Part shown: positions 11,250 to 23,183 of the stretch, one piece after another
Layout: each line of letters starts with the position of its first letter
How positions within the stretch are numbered: the stretch's first letter is position 1
Assembly: GCA_963921425.1 (NCBI GenBank)
Contig: OY992840.1
Location: 1,304,501 to 1,368,500, forward strand
Direction of reading: 5' to 3'
Length of the DNA: 64,000 nt
From: Dryas octopetala
Lineage: Eukaryota > Streptophyta > Magnoliopsida > Rosales > Rosaceae
The notes under the pieces: generated by a model
What the model was told of the DNA's origin: nothing
What the model saw: the letters and a program-made list of their open reading frames with translations, nothing else
The model's database searches: none
Translations under genes and position numbers: made by a program

Positions 11250-11956
11250 ATGGCTTCAGCAACTGCAATGCAATCAATCCTTGGAAGCTCTGTGGCTTAT
11301 GGAGCTGCAGGCAAAACCATGAGAGTGAATCCTGCGAAATATTCTTGTGCATCCACTCTGCATAGTTATGCTCCCATGAGGGTGCGCTCCATGGCCATGG
11401 TACGTAATTACTCTCTTCGATCTCTTAATCAAGCTTCTGCATGTCTTGGGTTTTTGACTTTTGGGTTATACATGTTCATCGATCTTCAAGTATATAAATT
11501 GATATGTGTGATTTGCAGGATGGTGATCAGAAGCAGCAACCGTCTACTGTAACAAATGCCTTCAAAAATTCAGAGCCACCTCCCTCTTCTCCTCCTCCTA
11601 AGCCTAAGAATAATAGCACAAAGTTTTCAGAGGTGCTTGCATTTAGTGGGCCGGCACCGGAGAGAATCAACGGGAGGCTGGCAATGGTGGGGTTTGTGGC
11701 GGCTCTGGCAGTGGAACTATCCAATGGGCAGGATTTGTTTGCTCAGATATCCAACGGCGGGGTGTCCTTGTTCCTTGGCACCAGCATTTTGCTATCAGTG
11801 GCATCCTTGATTCCTCTGCTTAAAGGGGTGAGCGTGGAGTCGAAATCAGATGGGATCATGACATCAGATGCTGAGCTCTTGAATGGCAGGCTGGCCATGT
11901 TGGGTCTCGTTGCTTTGGCCTTCACTGAGTATGTCAAGGGTGGCACCCTTGTGTAG
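11250..11956 (+). CDS. ELIP: Early light-induced protein (ELIP), chloroplast
   Basis: Exon 1 is 11250-11399 and exon 2 is 11519-11956, with GTACGT donor and TTTGCAG acceptor, giving 195 residues, the usual ELIP length. The first 45 or so residues are Ser/Ala-rich with few acids, as in a chloroplast transit peptide. A Pro/Ser linker follows. The mature part has three predicted thylakoid helices. Helix I carries [12 protein letters not shown] and helix III carries [12 protein letters not shown], the paired chlorophyll a/b-binding motifs with conserved Glu, Asn and Arg. Helix II is [20 protein letters not shown], and the protein ends in [11 protein letters not shown] as ELIPs do. ELIPs bind pigment transiently in thylakoids and protect against photo-oxidation under high light or cold. 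The frame is intact with no lesion. I chose the ATG at 11250 because it opens the transit peptide. Confidence 0.95.
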
Positions 11957-13039
11957 AATGTAGATCGATCATCTCCTTTACTCCACAATCTTAGTATATA
12001 TACTCTGTTTTGTTTTTTTTGTTTTTTTTTAATCCTTATTAAAGGGTAAGAACCTAATCAAATTTAAAAATTTGGAGTAGTAAAGCTTAATCCTCACTTT
12101 TCAGTTGAAGAACTGATGTTCTTAGCCACTTACAGATGGCCTGGTTGGTTAGTAAAGGATCATTATGACACTGCAATATTCATATAATGACCAGGGCATA
12201 TAGCACAGAAACTCCTCTGAGGTACAAAGAGAATTCAATCTATTGTAAGATTTTTAGCAATCTAGGAAATGATCAATGGTTGGACCAGCTAGAAAACCAA
12301 GAATCAGCCTGACCAGCACTTTTCCAATCAACTTTCCCCTTGGAATTAACCTATGAAGCACCGATACGGATACGGCGATACGATACGACACGAATCTGTA
12401 GTTCAACATCATTTGATAGGGACAATTCTTCCTTGTGTACCGATTCAGAAATAGTGCGAACACGAATCTTCCTGTACATGTCAAGCAACATAGTCAGAGG
12501 CAAGGCAGGCATGCTTGGCTGGGGGTACCAAACAAATATTGGGTGAGGAGATCGAAGACTGTTCAAAAAGATCCTTCAGTTGAAGGTCATCAGCAAGAAA
12601 AACATCGCACTTATTTAACAACAAAATTCCATCTGAGCCTGAATTAACAGGTACTTTCAGCAGACCATCAGCAAGAGTTTTCTCTGTTTTTGAGTTCCAG
12701 TGCTTTGAAACATAACCCCAGAACTATTAGTGGGCTGACAATATTACCTGTAGCATATTTTCGCTTTTTATTTGTCCAAATGAAAATATTTCGTATTTAT
12801 TTATTTTTGGGTAAATTATTTTGTGCTCGGGGGCAAAGATAGTGATGATAGGTACACACAGTTGGAGGGTGGACAAGAGTAGAGGATGATAGTAGATAGA
12901 TAAGACAAGTAGACACTAGACAACCACCACAAAGTTCATTAATGAACATGAATCCTTTAGAAGAATAAGTATGAATCGAAGAAAAACATCCAAAAAAACA
13001 CATTTCCATTCCCAACAAAGCCAAAGTCCTATAGATTTT
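11957..13039. other. Intergenic
   Basis: The ELIP 3' flank, with a T-rich tract at 12007-12032. A short cluster of GATACG words at 12363-12390 is all that stands out. No supported gene. Confidence 0.5.
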
Positions 13040-14125
13040 TTCAGTTTCAGGGTGTGATTTGTCACCAACAACAAACTCAGAAATCTTTCACAAGCCCTTT
13101 TCTTTCATCAACTGCCTAACCTTTGTTACCTCATCCCATCTTCTTGCATATGCATTTGAAATTATTATATAGTTTCTGGCCAGAATTATCCGGCTCTAAT
13201 TTCAGTAATTCATTGGATAAACATTCCTCTAGTTTTATCTTATTGTTTTCGTGCATTAGGCTTGAAAGGCATTAATTGCAATAATAAGCCTAAAAGCTTC
13301 ATCCAAATTCCTACTCCAACAAAGAAGACTAACCACACACCCATAATGCTCCATACTTGGACTCATATATATTGTGATTTGATACCATATCAATGAAAAG
13401 CTCTCCAAACCTTCACGTACTCACTAGAATGGCATGGCTACATATGCATATAAGGCATTAGTAAAGGTTACCCTATCAAGTTTCATACCTTCTTCCTTTA
13501 AACGCTAATATAGTGCAAGAGCTTCCACACCTTGACCATGTAATGCATAACTGAAAATCATTGCATTATAGATAGGTAGTGCCTTGTCTAAAATCATATC
13601 CAACACCTTCTTTGATTGGTCTATATTACCACATTTAGCATACATATCCACTAAAAAGGTTGAAATTGGAATTGACAAGTAGAGGGAGTGCCTTATCAAA
13701 TACCCATGTAAATTGTAATTATGCTCTTCCATTTTGTAATGATGCCATATTTATGCAAGCCGAGAGTACACAAACAATGCTCGCAACATTGGGTTTAATT
13801 CAAGCTTCTTGCATCCGCTAGAATGTCGAAATTGCTTCATAGCCAAAACCACTCTCAGCCAGACCAGAGATTAGAGTAGTCCAAGTCACCAGGTTTGGCT
13901 GGACTCCAAGGGATTGCATCTGCAGAAACATATCGATCTTTAACCTCATCAACCTGACCATTATTTAGAAACGCTAAAATCAAAAAGTTCCATGATATCA
14001 CATTTGGTGGAACACTTTCTAGCTGTATCTTATAGAACAATTTCAAGACCTCACTACTATGACCCAATTCTGCAAAAGTAGCCAACACTGTGTGCCACAG
14101 TACAAGACCTCTTGTTATTGCAGAG
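13040..14125 (-). pseudogene. PPR (PCMP-E, CRR21-like) pseudogene
   Basis: Read right to left, successive frames give pentatricopeptide repeats: LFYKIQLESVPPNVISWNFL, then NGQVDEVKD, then MQSLGVQPNLVTWTTLISGL, then LVDMYAKCGNIDQSKKVLDM, and finally an E-type tail with WDEVTKVRQLMKEKGL and EFVVGDKSH. The order and wording closely resemble CRR21 (At5g55740 type), a plastid RNA-editing PPR factor. Several stops and frame changes interrupt it, for example in STF-stop-RMQEA and KGL-stop, and the N-terminal half is missing. No intron is evident. It is best read as a truncated, non-functional copy. Confidence 0.8.
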
Positions 14126-16866
14126 TTGATATTTTGGGGCTAAACTTGCTATAAGTACAGCTCTGCACTTTTCTATTTCATATATATCTTCTTTGTTTTC
14201 ACTAAGACTTAGACTTAGATAGAAACTACCTTTGTCTATACAAAATATCAGTAAAAGCTTTAGCTACTAACGTGGCACATATAATAATAGCTTATAAGTG
14301 AATTCAACCGTGTGTTTCATTAAATCTGCACAATGACTTAATTTATACAACATAGGAAGGAAATCAAAGTCCTACTTCTAAGACCTATACAACGTAATTG
14401 GAGGAAGACGATAACCATAAGTTGACTTAGCATACAGAAAAATGATTGCCCATTCGATCAATGCCAAGATTGCTTGGCAGACTTTGCTGACTTTAACATA
14501 ACAATAGCTATACAATCCTTAATTGTCAAATGACTTAAAAGAACATATTAAGTAAATTGAAGGAAAGCATAAAAAAGACATTAACAATTAACAATTTCTT
14601 CATATTCATCTTTATCTTCAGTTTTAGGAAACTTATAAAGTTCATCTGTTAAGCCCTGATCAATTAATCTACAAAACCCTTCAAATTGTATCGGATTAAA
14701 TCTTGGTATTGTACATAGATATTGCCTCATTTCCACCCCAAGCATCCCTAGTTGGCTGAGGTAGGTATGGAACCAAAAAATTTAAGTACCATCGTCTAGA
14801 TCAACTAGTTATTGGTCTAGCGATAGTTCTGTCAGAAAGATCCCAAAATGATGTCTATACTGTTTATGGGTCTTTCTTTTATTTGCACAGTATATTCACC
14901 CAACAAAACAATTATGGTACTTTTGTGTTTTTAAAAAATCGGAGGAGTTAAAGAGTAACAAAAAAATAGGAGTTAAGTCTTCTAATAATATGATTAACCA
15001 AGTACTCATTAGTGTAATCTGACTTAACATTTTCCATTTTTAGTCAATTATGAACTGGATTTAAGGATGGCAATGGGGCGGAATGAATAAGTGGGGTTTG
15101 CCATCTTCATTCTTGTCATCATTCTTATTTTCAATTCTTATCTTCCGAAAATGCGAAAATTCTCTTTGTTGCACCATAAAGGCTGAAGTCCAAAGAAGAA
15201 AACAAACTAAGGTTTGGTTATGCCACATGATACATGTATTATAACTTGAGTAGATTGTTAACATCATGTCAAAATGTGACGTGGTGTTACATTCACATAC
15301 AATAATTTTTTCAACAAGTGCATCATCCTCAAATTTAAGCTCCCTATACACATGACAGTCCGAATTACATTATAAAGGGGATGAGATCATTCTCCATTAA
15401 CTAGCAAGTACTTGTTGTTGGGTGGGAATGATGGGAAGGTGGAGTCCATGTACAATGCTAAGAAGTAAAGAAAGTGAGGGACTGAAGGTGGTAATGTGTG
15501 GTTTTGTTATTCTAGGATTAATTAGTGAGGGTATTGTGGTCATTTGGGTTTATAGGAGTTGGCTAGTTGGGTATTTTTGGTATGCTACTCTAATTGCTTA
15601 TTAGGAGCTAGGGTCTATTGGTGTAAGTGCAGAGAAATTTAAAGTGAATTTGTTTCATGTCATTGATTCAACTAGCACCATATGAATATCAAGTTGTTTC
15701 TTTTGGTTCAATGCTCGACAGTAACTGTTTTCTAATACACGGGTTGGCTAAAAAGCAACAGCCACAAAACTATGCTTCTCTAATATGAACAATTATGTCA
15801 GTATAGTTTCCTTTTTTATTTGCGGTGTCCAATTCTTGGCAACAGCCACAAAACTCCTTTGCCCAATTCTTGGCAACCAAAGATGATGTTCTATTACTCA
15901 AAACTCAATTAAGAAAGATCACTTGTACGAGAAATTTCTATCAAATAAGTTATTATATATCCTCTAACATTCTATGATCTAGATTAAAAATGACAATGAG
16001 GGCACAGTGAAGTTGGGCTTGTCATCTTTCTTATTGTCCCACTGCTTCTATTTTCAATCTCTTTCTTCATTATAGAGAATGCGAGAGATTCTTTGCTCCT
16101 ATTTTGCTGGATATTTGTTATTCCCTCTACAAAAATATTAATATACAAAGTCTTTCTTTCGTAGGATGGTTGTTCTAAGTTTAAATTCCATAGACGTCAA
16201 GTTGTTAATAATTCATAAAAAAGTATATATCATAACACTATAAAAAAATTCTACATAATATATTATGTATTAATGTAATTTTATAAATAATAATTCATAT
16301 TTTCTTCCTTTGCCCTTTAATAGAGAATTACAAATAAATCAATAAAAATTTTCAAAATTGCATAATAGTTTTGTTTCTCATATTAGTCGCTCGGTTTTAT
16401 ATTTTTATCTCATAATGGTAAATGGGCCTAGTCCATTTCATTATATCATTTAGTATTCGGTTGAGCAATGATATTTTTGGCCCTTAGCTTTTTTTGATGC
16501 CCCCACATTCCTCTCTCTATCTCTCACTTTCTTCACTTCTTTCTCGCATGCAGATCCACCCATTGATCTCTCTCTCTCTCCCTCACTTTCTTTAATTCTC
16601 TCTCGCCTGCAAATCGACCTTTCGATCTCCGATTCAAAGGCTAGTGAGCTTGGCGACAATTCAACCATGACACACCTCCTCTTGAGGAACAACTTCCGTA
16701 TCAGCCTCAACAAAAAAAACCCCCGCTCAGCACCGATGCTGCATCATCCACAGTGGAGGTGAAGGAGGTCCTTGATTCGGCAGCCTGGGAGAATGAAAAT
16801 TTGGTGGCTAATAGAGGCCAATACCACCACCGCAACCGCAGCCTCAGCCATTGCTGAGGCGAAAAC
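14126..16866. other. Intergenic with MITE-like remnants
   Basis: AT-rich sequence. GATGGCAATGGGGCGG at 15065-15080 and a related motif ACAATGAGGGCACAG at 15991-16005 begin similar stretches (both continue with TTGTCATC / TCTTATT words), which suggests two decayed copies of one MITE. A CAATTCTTGGCAAC word is repeated at 15829 and 15865. A CT-rich block occupies 16495-16640. No gene supported. Confidence 0.4.
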
Positions 16867-16875
16867 CGAGAGAGC

Positions 16876-16947
<72 letters not shown>
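16867..16947. repeat. GA microsatellite
   Basis: About 80 bp of nearly uninterrupted GA dinucleotide with one AAAG interruption near 16893. The long artefactual reading frames across it carry no information. Confidence 0.9.
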
Positions 16948-16949
<2 letters not shown>

Positions 16950-17584
16950 TTCCTTTAATCCCATTCTCCAGAGCATTCGGGTGGGAGTTTGATGAATTAA
17001 AAATGAGAATTTGTGAAGAAAATTTAAAATAATTATGGTTTCTAGAGTTGGAATAAAAGAAATTGAGCTTAGAACTGAGAAATTGGAATCAGAGACAACG
17101 ATTCAAATTTGGTGACTCAAATTTGGTGACTCTGTGCAATTCAACATTAGTGATTTTGTGATTCAACATCAATGATTGTGCGATTTAAAATCGGTGATCG
17201 TCACACAATCACCGATTCAAAATCAGTTAATGTCACATAGTCATCGATTCAAAATTAGTGATTGTCACAGTCACCATATTTAGGGTTTAGAAAAGTGAAA
17301 AAGTTGAACACCTTGCTAACGTCTAGAATGTGTCAAGATGGCAATGGCATCAATTATAAGAGTATTTTTAGGTGGGTTTTTAGGATCCACAATTCAGTTT
17401 ATTCCATTTTGGTCAAAGTAAAGTATATAAAATAATATATTGATTAATATGTAATTATGAAATATTTTATTGATTTTTTTGTAAATTCCATTTTGGTCCA
17501 CCTAAACTCGATATCAGAAAAACCAATAGTCCAACCTGCCCCAACTTCCCGGAAAATTGCCATCATAACTGGCTAACTCCTAAC
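16948..17584. other. Intergenic with short local repeats
   Basis: Repeated words CAAATTTGGTGACTC (twice, around 17105-17135) and GATTCAAAATCGGTGAT-like copies in both orientations (17165-17260). No gene supported. Confidence 0.4.
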
Positions 17585-17774
17585 TAGGGTTGGGGTGGTT
17601 TACCAAAAATACCGAGATACCGATCGAAACCAAAGTGCGATTTACCGCAAGGCATGAAAAGTTGGTATTCCAACATAGTCGGTAGCGGTTGGCTGACCGA
17701 TCCAAAGGGGTAGTTAGCAGTGGTGGTATGGCCAAGCCTAAACCGTCGATATACCACTATCGTACCAACCCCTA
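17585..17774. mobile_element. Small hAT MITE abutting the Athila LTR
   Basis: The left end TAGGGTTGGGGTGG and the right end, TAGGGGTTGGTACG on the minus strand, form inverted repeats, and subterminal TACCG/CGGTA words match those of the 5454-8771 hAT. Only one base separates its end from the LTR start at 17776. The 8 bases to the left (CTCCTAAC) do not match those to the right, so the retrotransposon has removed or displaced the right flank. Confidence 0.6.
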
Positions 17775-17775
17775 T

Positions 17776-19286
17776 TGTTGGGTCTTTAAATGTGTGCATT
17801 TTAGGCCCTCTATCTTAATGTATTTAGTACTTAGTTCTTATATTTTGTGTTATTTATATTTGTTTTTCCTTTTTGTAGGTGGAAAGCCCATAGGTAACAA
17901 ATGGATGCAAATCAGCCCATTTTGAGCTTAAATGAATATTTGATGTTTAAGGAGAAACCCAAGAGCAAGAGAAAGAGTGCAAGCCCAGCCAAACCCCAAG
18001 AGAGGTGGCATGTAGCCTAAGAGAGAGAGCTGGATGCACCTTGCAAGGATTTTTTTCCCAATTTATCTCTAAAATCAGATTTTCTAGTTAATTACCATAT
18101 TTAGTTCTTTTAATTTTTGATTTTTAAGGGATTAATTTGGGGAGGAAATCAGCTACAAGCAAGTGTATGAGGTCGTCTACACTCTTATATAAAAACTAAA
18201 ACACTTGTTGTGTCTTAGGTTCCACTCTTGGAGAAAAATAAAAAAAATAAAGAGAGAGGCTGCAGCTTGGAGGCGCGAGCTCTCCTAGGGTTTCATCCTT
18301 CTCTTTTCTTTTCTTTGTAATTGTTAGATGAAAAACATAATTTCTGGATGTTTTCTTATGTTTAGCATGAACTAATCACTCTTTTTAGGGCATAGGGTTC
18401 AGCCCTAAGCCGAGTATACAATGGATTGGTGTTCTGGTTTCTGTTTTGATTTAATTCCATGAATTGATGATTTTGATTTCACCATTTTCATTGTTTTCTA
18501 GTTGTTTTTAATCTTTGATTGATCACCTAGGGTTATTGCATTTAGAATCTTATCAAGTTAGGGTGAAGACAACTAATCAGCCCCTAACATGAGTGATCAA
18601 CAATCTAGAGCTTAGTAATTGGCTAAAATTTGATTGTGTGAAATCATTTCTAGAAAACCTAGGGTAGACGCCATGCTCTAGGGTTTTAGTTGCACTCATA
18701 TTCACACCTGCGTGTTAATGGATCTTGTTGCATGCTTAGGTAGACGACATGCCTAGGGTGCATTTAGGGTACCAAATTAAGTAGCTATAGATGCCATGCT
18801 CTTGTATACTTGGGAAATCATGCATTTCATGTTATGCCATAGGTGAACATGCGAATGCATTCATCAATAGGAATTAAGGGTTTCAGAAATTGCATCATGA
18901 CATTGAATATGAGGTCTAGTGGTAAAGTCCTAGAGTCCTAGTAGGACCATCCATCCTTTTTTACAAGTTATCTCGTTGTTTTCATCCTCTTTTCTAGTTG
19001 TGCAACTTTGTCTTTAATTTAGGTTTAATTTGATGTTTTCTAAGTCATCAAAATTCCCCCCCAACTCATGTGATTGTGTATGTGCTTACATTCATTTTGT
19101 GTGATTGTGAGTGCGTGTTTTGTTTGAGTTACTTGCTGCCCTAGGTGTGACAACTTGGGCAGCCACTTGTGTTTCACTTTCTTGTTTATTTAGCATTATG
19201 TTTATCATTTAAAGATCATGAATAGTCCTCGTGGGATCGACCTTGCTTGTCATCTATATTATATATAGATTCGTGCACTACGAGTA
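17776..19286 (+). repeat. Athila left (5') LTR, 3' end deleted
   Basis: Aligns with 24983-26478 with about 90% visual identity and shares the TTATATAAAAACTAAAACAC promoter region near 18185. Homology stops at GAGTATT (19286), where the internal deletion begins. Confidence 0.85.
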
Positions 19287-19439
19287 TTTGTGATGGACTT
19301 GGTTTGTCAACAGGTGTTTAATGTGAGTTGTAGCAGTGATCCGTTTGATAGAGCTTTGATTCATAGCCCTATGGCCATGCATGAGGATGAGCAAGTTGAG
19401 AGCGTTTCTGTTTTTGAGCCTTTACATGTTTCTAATACA

Positions 19440-22400
19440 AAACTTGTACCCTCTATGTTGTAGGCACCTAAGCTAGAGTTAAAGGATTTGTCTGAGCATC
19501 TGAAGTATGCTTATTTGGGTGAGGAAAGCACATTACATGTGATCATTGCTTCCAACCTCAATGCAGAGGAAGAAGAGAAATTGTTGAGAGTATTGAGAGA
19601 GCACAAAACAACGATTAGGTGGAGTATTGCAGATATCAAGGGGATCAGCCCCTCGAGGTGTATGCACAAGATATCGTTGGAGGATGAAGCCAAGCCGACT
19701 AGAGAGGCTCAGCGCAGACTCAACCCAGTAATGAAGGAAGTTGTACTAAAGGAGGTGCTAAAGTTGCTAGATGTGGGTATTATCTATCTCATATCAAATA
19801 GCAAATGGGAGTCCGGTGCAGGTGGTTCCTAAGATGTCTAGCATCACAGTGGTCAGAAATAATGATAATGAGCTGGTGCCGACTCGAGTACAAACAGGGT
19901 GGCGTGTCTGCATAGACTAAAAGAAACTTAACTCACGTACTTGAAAAGACCATTTTGCATTATCTTTTATTGATCAGATGTTGGAATGTGTTGCAGGTCA
20001 TAGCCACTATTGCTTTTTAGATGGGTATTCAAGCTACAACCAGATAGCTATAGCCTCAAAGGACCAGGAGAAAACGACATTCACCTGTCCCTATGGCACT
20101 TTTGCCTACAAGCACATGCCTTTTGGCTTGTGCAATGCTTCAGGGACTTTTCAACGATGCATGATGAGCATCTTTTCAAATATGGTTAGGGGTGCAACTT
20201 AGGCCGGGTCAACCCGAGCCCGCCGGAACCCAACCTGGTGTTTGAACCCGTGTGGGAAGGTTTGAAGAAGTCAAAACCCGCTCGAACCCGACCTGTTCGG
20301 CTTGGGTTGAGATTATGCCCACCCAAGCCCAACCAGAACCCAAACCCAAATTCCCAACCTGAATTCCTAACTCGATTTGTATTAGTTTTATGCTATAATC
20401 TATATATTAGATTACATTTTACTTTACATTATATAATATTTAGTTTTTATATTTTAATTTATATACTGTTTTTTTGTTTTTTTGCCACTAATTTATATAT
20501 TGTTATTAAAGATGAACTAGAGATTTAAAATGAGGTCAAAATATGTATTTAATCTAATATATTTTTGTGTGGAGTAAAATCTAAATTATGGTGTTTGGTA
20601 GACATATGATTGTGATGTTGTTATTATTATTTATCTTCATGTATATAGAAGCCTTGAAGGTATTTTTTATTTGAACCTAGTCGATATTTGAAGTTTTAAA
20701 TTATGGTGATTGATTAATTGAGGTAATTATGTTATATTTTTAATAAAATTTTTTATTCACAAGTTAATAACCAACCCGTTATTTGATTTTGCGGGTTGAA
20801 TCCAACCCAAAGAAATTGGGCAACCTGAACCCAACCCGAGCCCAACCCGAATTGAGGTTGAGTTGTGGTGGGTTCACTTATTTGCAACCCATCTAAACCC
20901 AAACCCGAGCCTGAACCCAAAAAAATAAAGCATGGATAGAGCTTGGGTTGACTTTTCAACCTGCCCAAGTTGTACCCCTAGATATGGTGGAGCATATAAT
21001 AGAGGTATTTATGAATGATTTCAGTGTATTTGGTTCTTCTTATGATAAATGCCTCTATAATCTCGCTTTGGTTTTATAAAGATGACAGGAATGCAATTTG
21101 GTTCTGAATTGGGAGAAGTGTCATTTTATGGTACAACAGGGTATTTTTCTTGGCCATGTCATATCCAGCAGAGGGATAGAGGTGGACAAGGCCAATGTTG
21201 ATTTGGTAAGTAATCTTCCACCACCTTTGACAGTTAAAGATGTACGTAAGATCGTTTCTTGGTCATGCAGGTTTTTACAGGCGATTCATCAAGGATTTCT
21301 CCCAGATAGCTCGGCCTTTGAGTAGATTGTTGGCCAAGGAGGTGCCGTTTGAGTTCAATGAGAAGTGTTTGGCCGCATTTAACAGATTGAAGACCCTTCT
21401 CACATCAGCTCCAGCCATTATGCCTCCTAATTGAAGTTTGTCATTTGAGCTGATGTGCAATGCTTCTGATTATGCTATGAGAGCTGTGTTAGGGTAGAGA
21501 GTGAACATGATACAACATGCTATCTACTATGCCAGTCGAACTCTCAACGATGCCAAACTGAACTATTCTACTATAGAGAAGGAGCTTTTGGTTGTTATAT
21601 TTGCTTTAGAAAAATTCAAGTCATATCTGATTGGAACTAAAGTGATTGTGTTTTCTGATCATGCAGCTCTTAGGTACCTTCTACATAAGAAATATGCGAA
21701 GCCCAGACTGATCAGATGGATTTGGTTGCTTCAAGAGTTTGACTTGGAGATCAAGAATAAGAAAGGCTCGGAGAATGTGGTGGCGAATTACCTTATAGTT
21801 CTACTGCAAATGAGAACATTCTCCCTCTGAATAAGCGATTCCCAGATGAGCAGTTGTTTTTATTATCTCTATATGTTCTTTGGTACTCTAATATTGTTAA
21901 TTATATTGTTACAAGAGAATTTCCAGGTGATATACAGAGAGCTCAGAAAGAGAAGCTCATCAACACGGCTAAGTACTACATATGGGATGATCCATATCTC
22001 TTTAAGTGGTGCTCCAACCATATCATCAGAAGGTGTGTGCTTGAATCTGAGTTTCAGTCTATACTAATTAACTTTTTGTCATTCTGATGCATATGGAGGA
22101 CATGGTGGAGCGAAGAAGAAGGCTTTGAAGGTGTTACAGTGTGGCTTCTATTGGCCAGTTTGTTCAAGGATGCTTATACCTTCTACACCACCTGTGATAG
22201 ATTCCAGATGTTGGGTAACATTTCTTCCTAAAATCAAATGCCTTTTAACCTCATTCTCATTGTTGAGCTTTTTGATGTTTGGGGCATTAATTTCATGGGT
22301 CTTTTTCCCTCTTCCAAGGGTTATTTGTATATCTTGCTTGCGGTTGATTATGTGTCGAAATGGGTGGAAGCAATTCCATCCAAGACTAATGATTCTAAAG

Positions 22401-23183
22401 TTGTCCTCAGATTTCTTAATGATCATATTTTTGCAAGATTTGGCACTCCCAAGACTATTATTAGTGATGGAGGTTCTCACTTCAACAACAGGCTGTTTGC
22501 AGCTAAGCTGAGCAAATATGGTATCAAGCATAAGGTTTCTAGCTACACCTTATCACCCCTAAAAAAGTGGACATACTGAGATCTGCAATAGGGAAATTAA
22601 GCAAATTTTGGAGAAGACTGTGAGCCTCGCCCTGAAAGATTGGTCAAACCGCCTCCTAGATGCTCTATGGGCTTATCGTACAGCGTATAAGACCCCCATT
22701 GGTATGTCCCCATACAAGTTGGTTTTTGGTAAGCCATGTCATTTACCTGTCGAATTAGAGCATAAAGCATATTGGGCAATTAAACAATTCAATTTTGAGA
22801 TGAATGAGGCATGTGAGCATTGGAAGCTACAGTTAAGTGAGTTGGAGGAACTTAAGAATGAGGCTTATGAGAGTTCCAGGATCTACAAAGACAAGACTAA
22901 GGCCTACCATGACAAGGCCAATTTGAGGAAACATTTTGAAGTGGGTCAGAAAGTCTTGTTTTACAACTCTCACCTCAGGCTCTTTTCAGGTAAACTTCGT
23001 TCTAGATAGTATGGCCCATTTACTGTTACTAATGTTTACCCTTATTGTGCAGTAGAGGTTTGCAATACAAAGACAGAAAATACATTCAAGGTGAATGGTC
23101 ATCGGCTTAAGCATTACTTGGAGTCTAATATGGAGCATTCAGGGGAGAACATGCTCTTGGAGGATCATGTTCCATTAGCATGA
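19440..23183 (+). pseudogene. Athila pol: RT, RNase H, integrase, broken
   Basis: Successive frames give the end of the protease linker with a stop in place of Gln (MLxAPKLELK, 19456-19482), RT fingers and palm (19488-20190), then after the MITE EHIIEVFMNDFSVFGSSYDK, NLVLNWEKCHFM and FLGHAGFYRRFIKDFSQI. RNase H follows ([29 protein letters not shown]), then the integrase zinc region and core (22238-22580) and a C-terminal part (22608-23183) ending EDHVPLA. Many stops and frameshifts are present. Three catalytic aspartates are changed to Asn: RT FMDD reads FMND, the RNase H MCDASD reads MCNASD, and integrase GIDFMG reads GINFMG. RT normally copies the element RNA and integrase inserts it, so this copy is dead. 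Confidence 0.85.
20187..20980. mobile_element. hAT MITE inserted in Athila RT
   Basis: Perfect inverted ends TAGGGGTGCAACTT and AAGTTGTACCCCTA. The target duplication is AATATGGT / GATATGGT (20179-20186, 20981-20988; 7 of 8 match). The RT reading resumes exactly across it (SIFSNMV then EHIIEVF), so the insertion is later than the retrotransposon. The ends are rich in CAACCCGA/TCGGGTTG words. No transposase. Confidence 0.9.

Noticed and set aside
11504..11956. ELIP second exon as an independent ORF starting inside the intron
   Set aside because: A TTTGCAG acceptor at 11512-11518 and phase agreement with exon 1 show it is spliced.
16707..17032. Leu-Ser and Arg-Glu repeat frames
   Set aside because: Artefact of the GA microsatellite.
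22148..22531. Minus-strand 127-codon frame
   Set aside because: Shadow of the Athila integrase read on the other strand.
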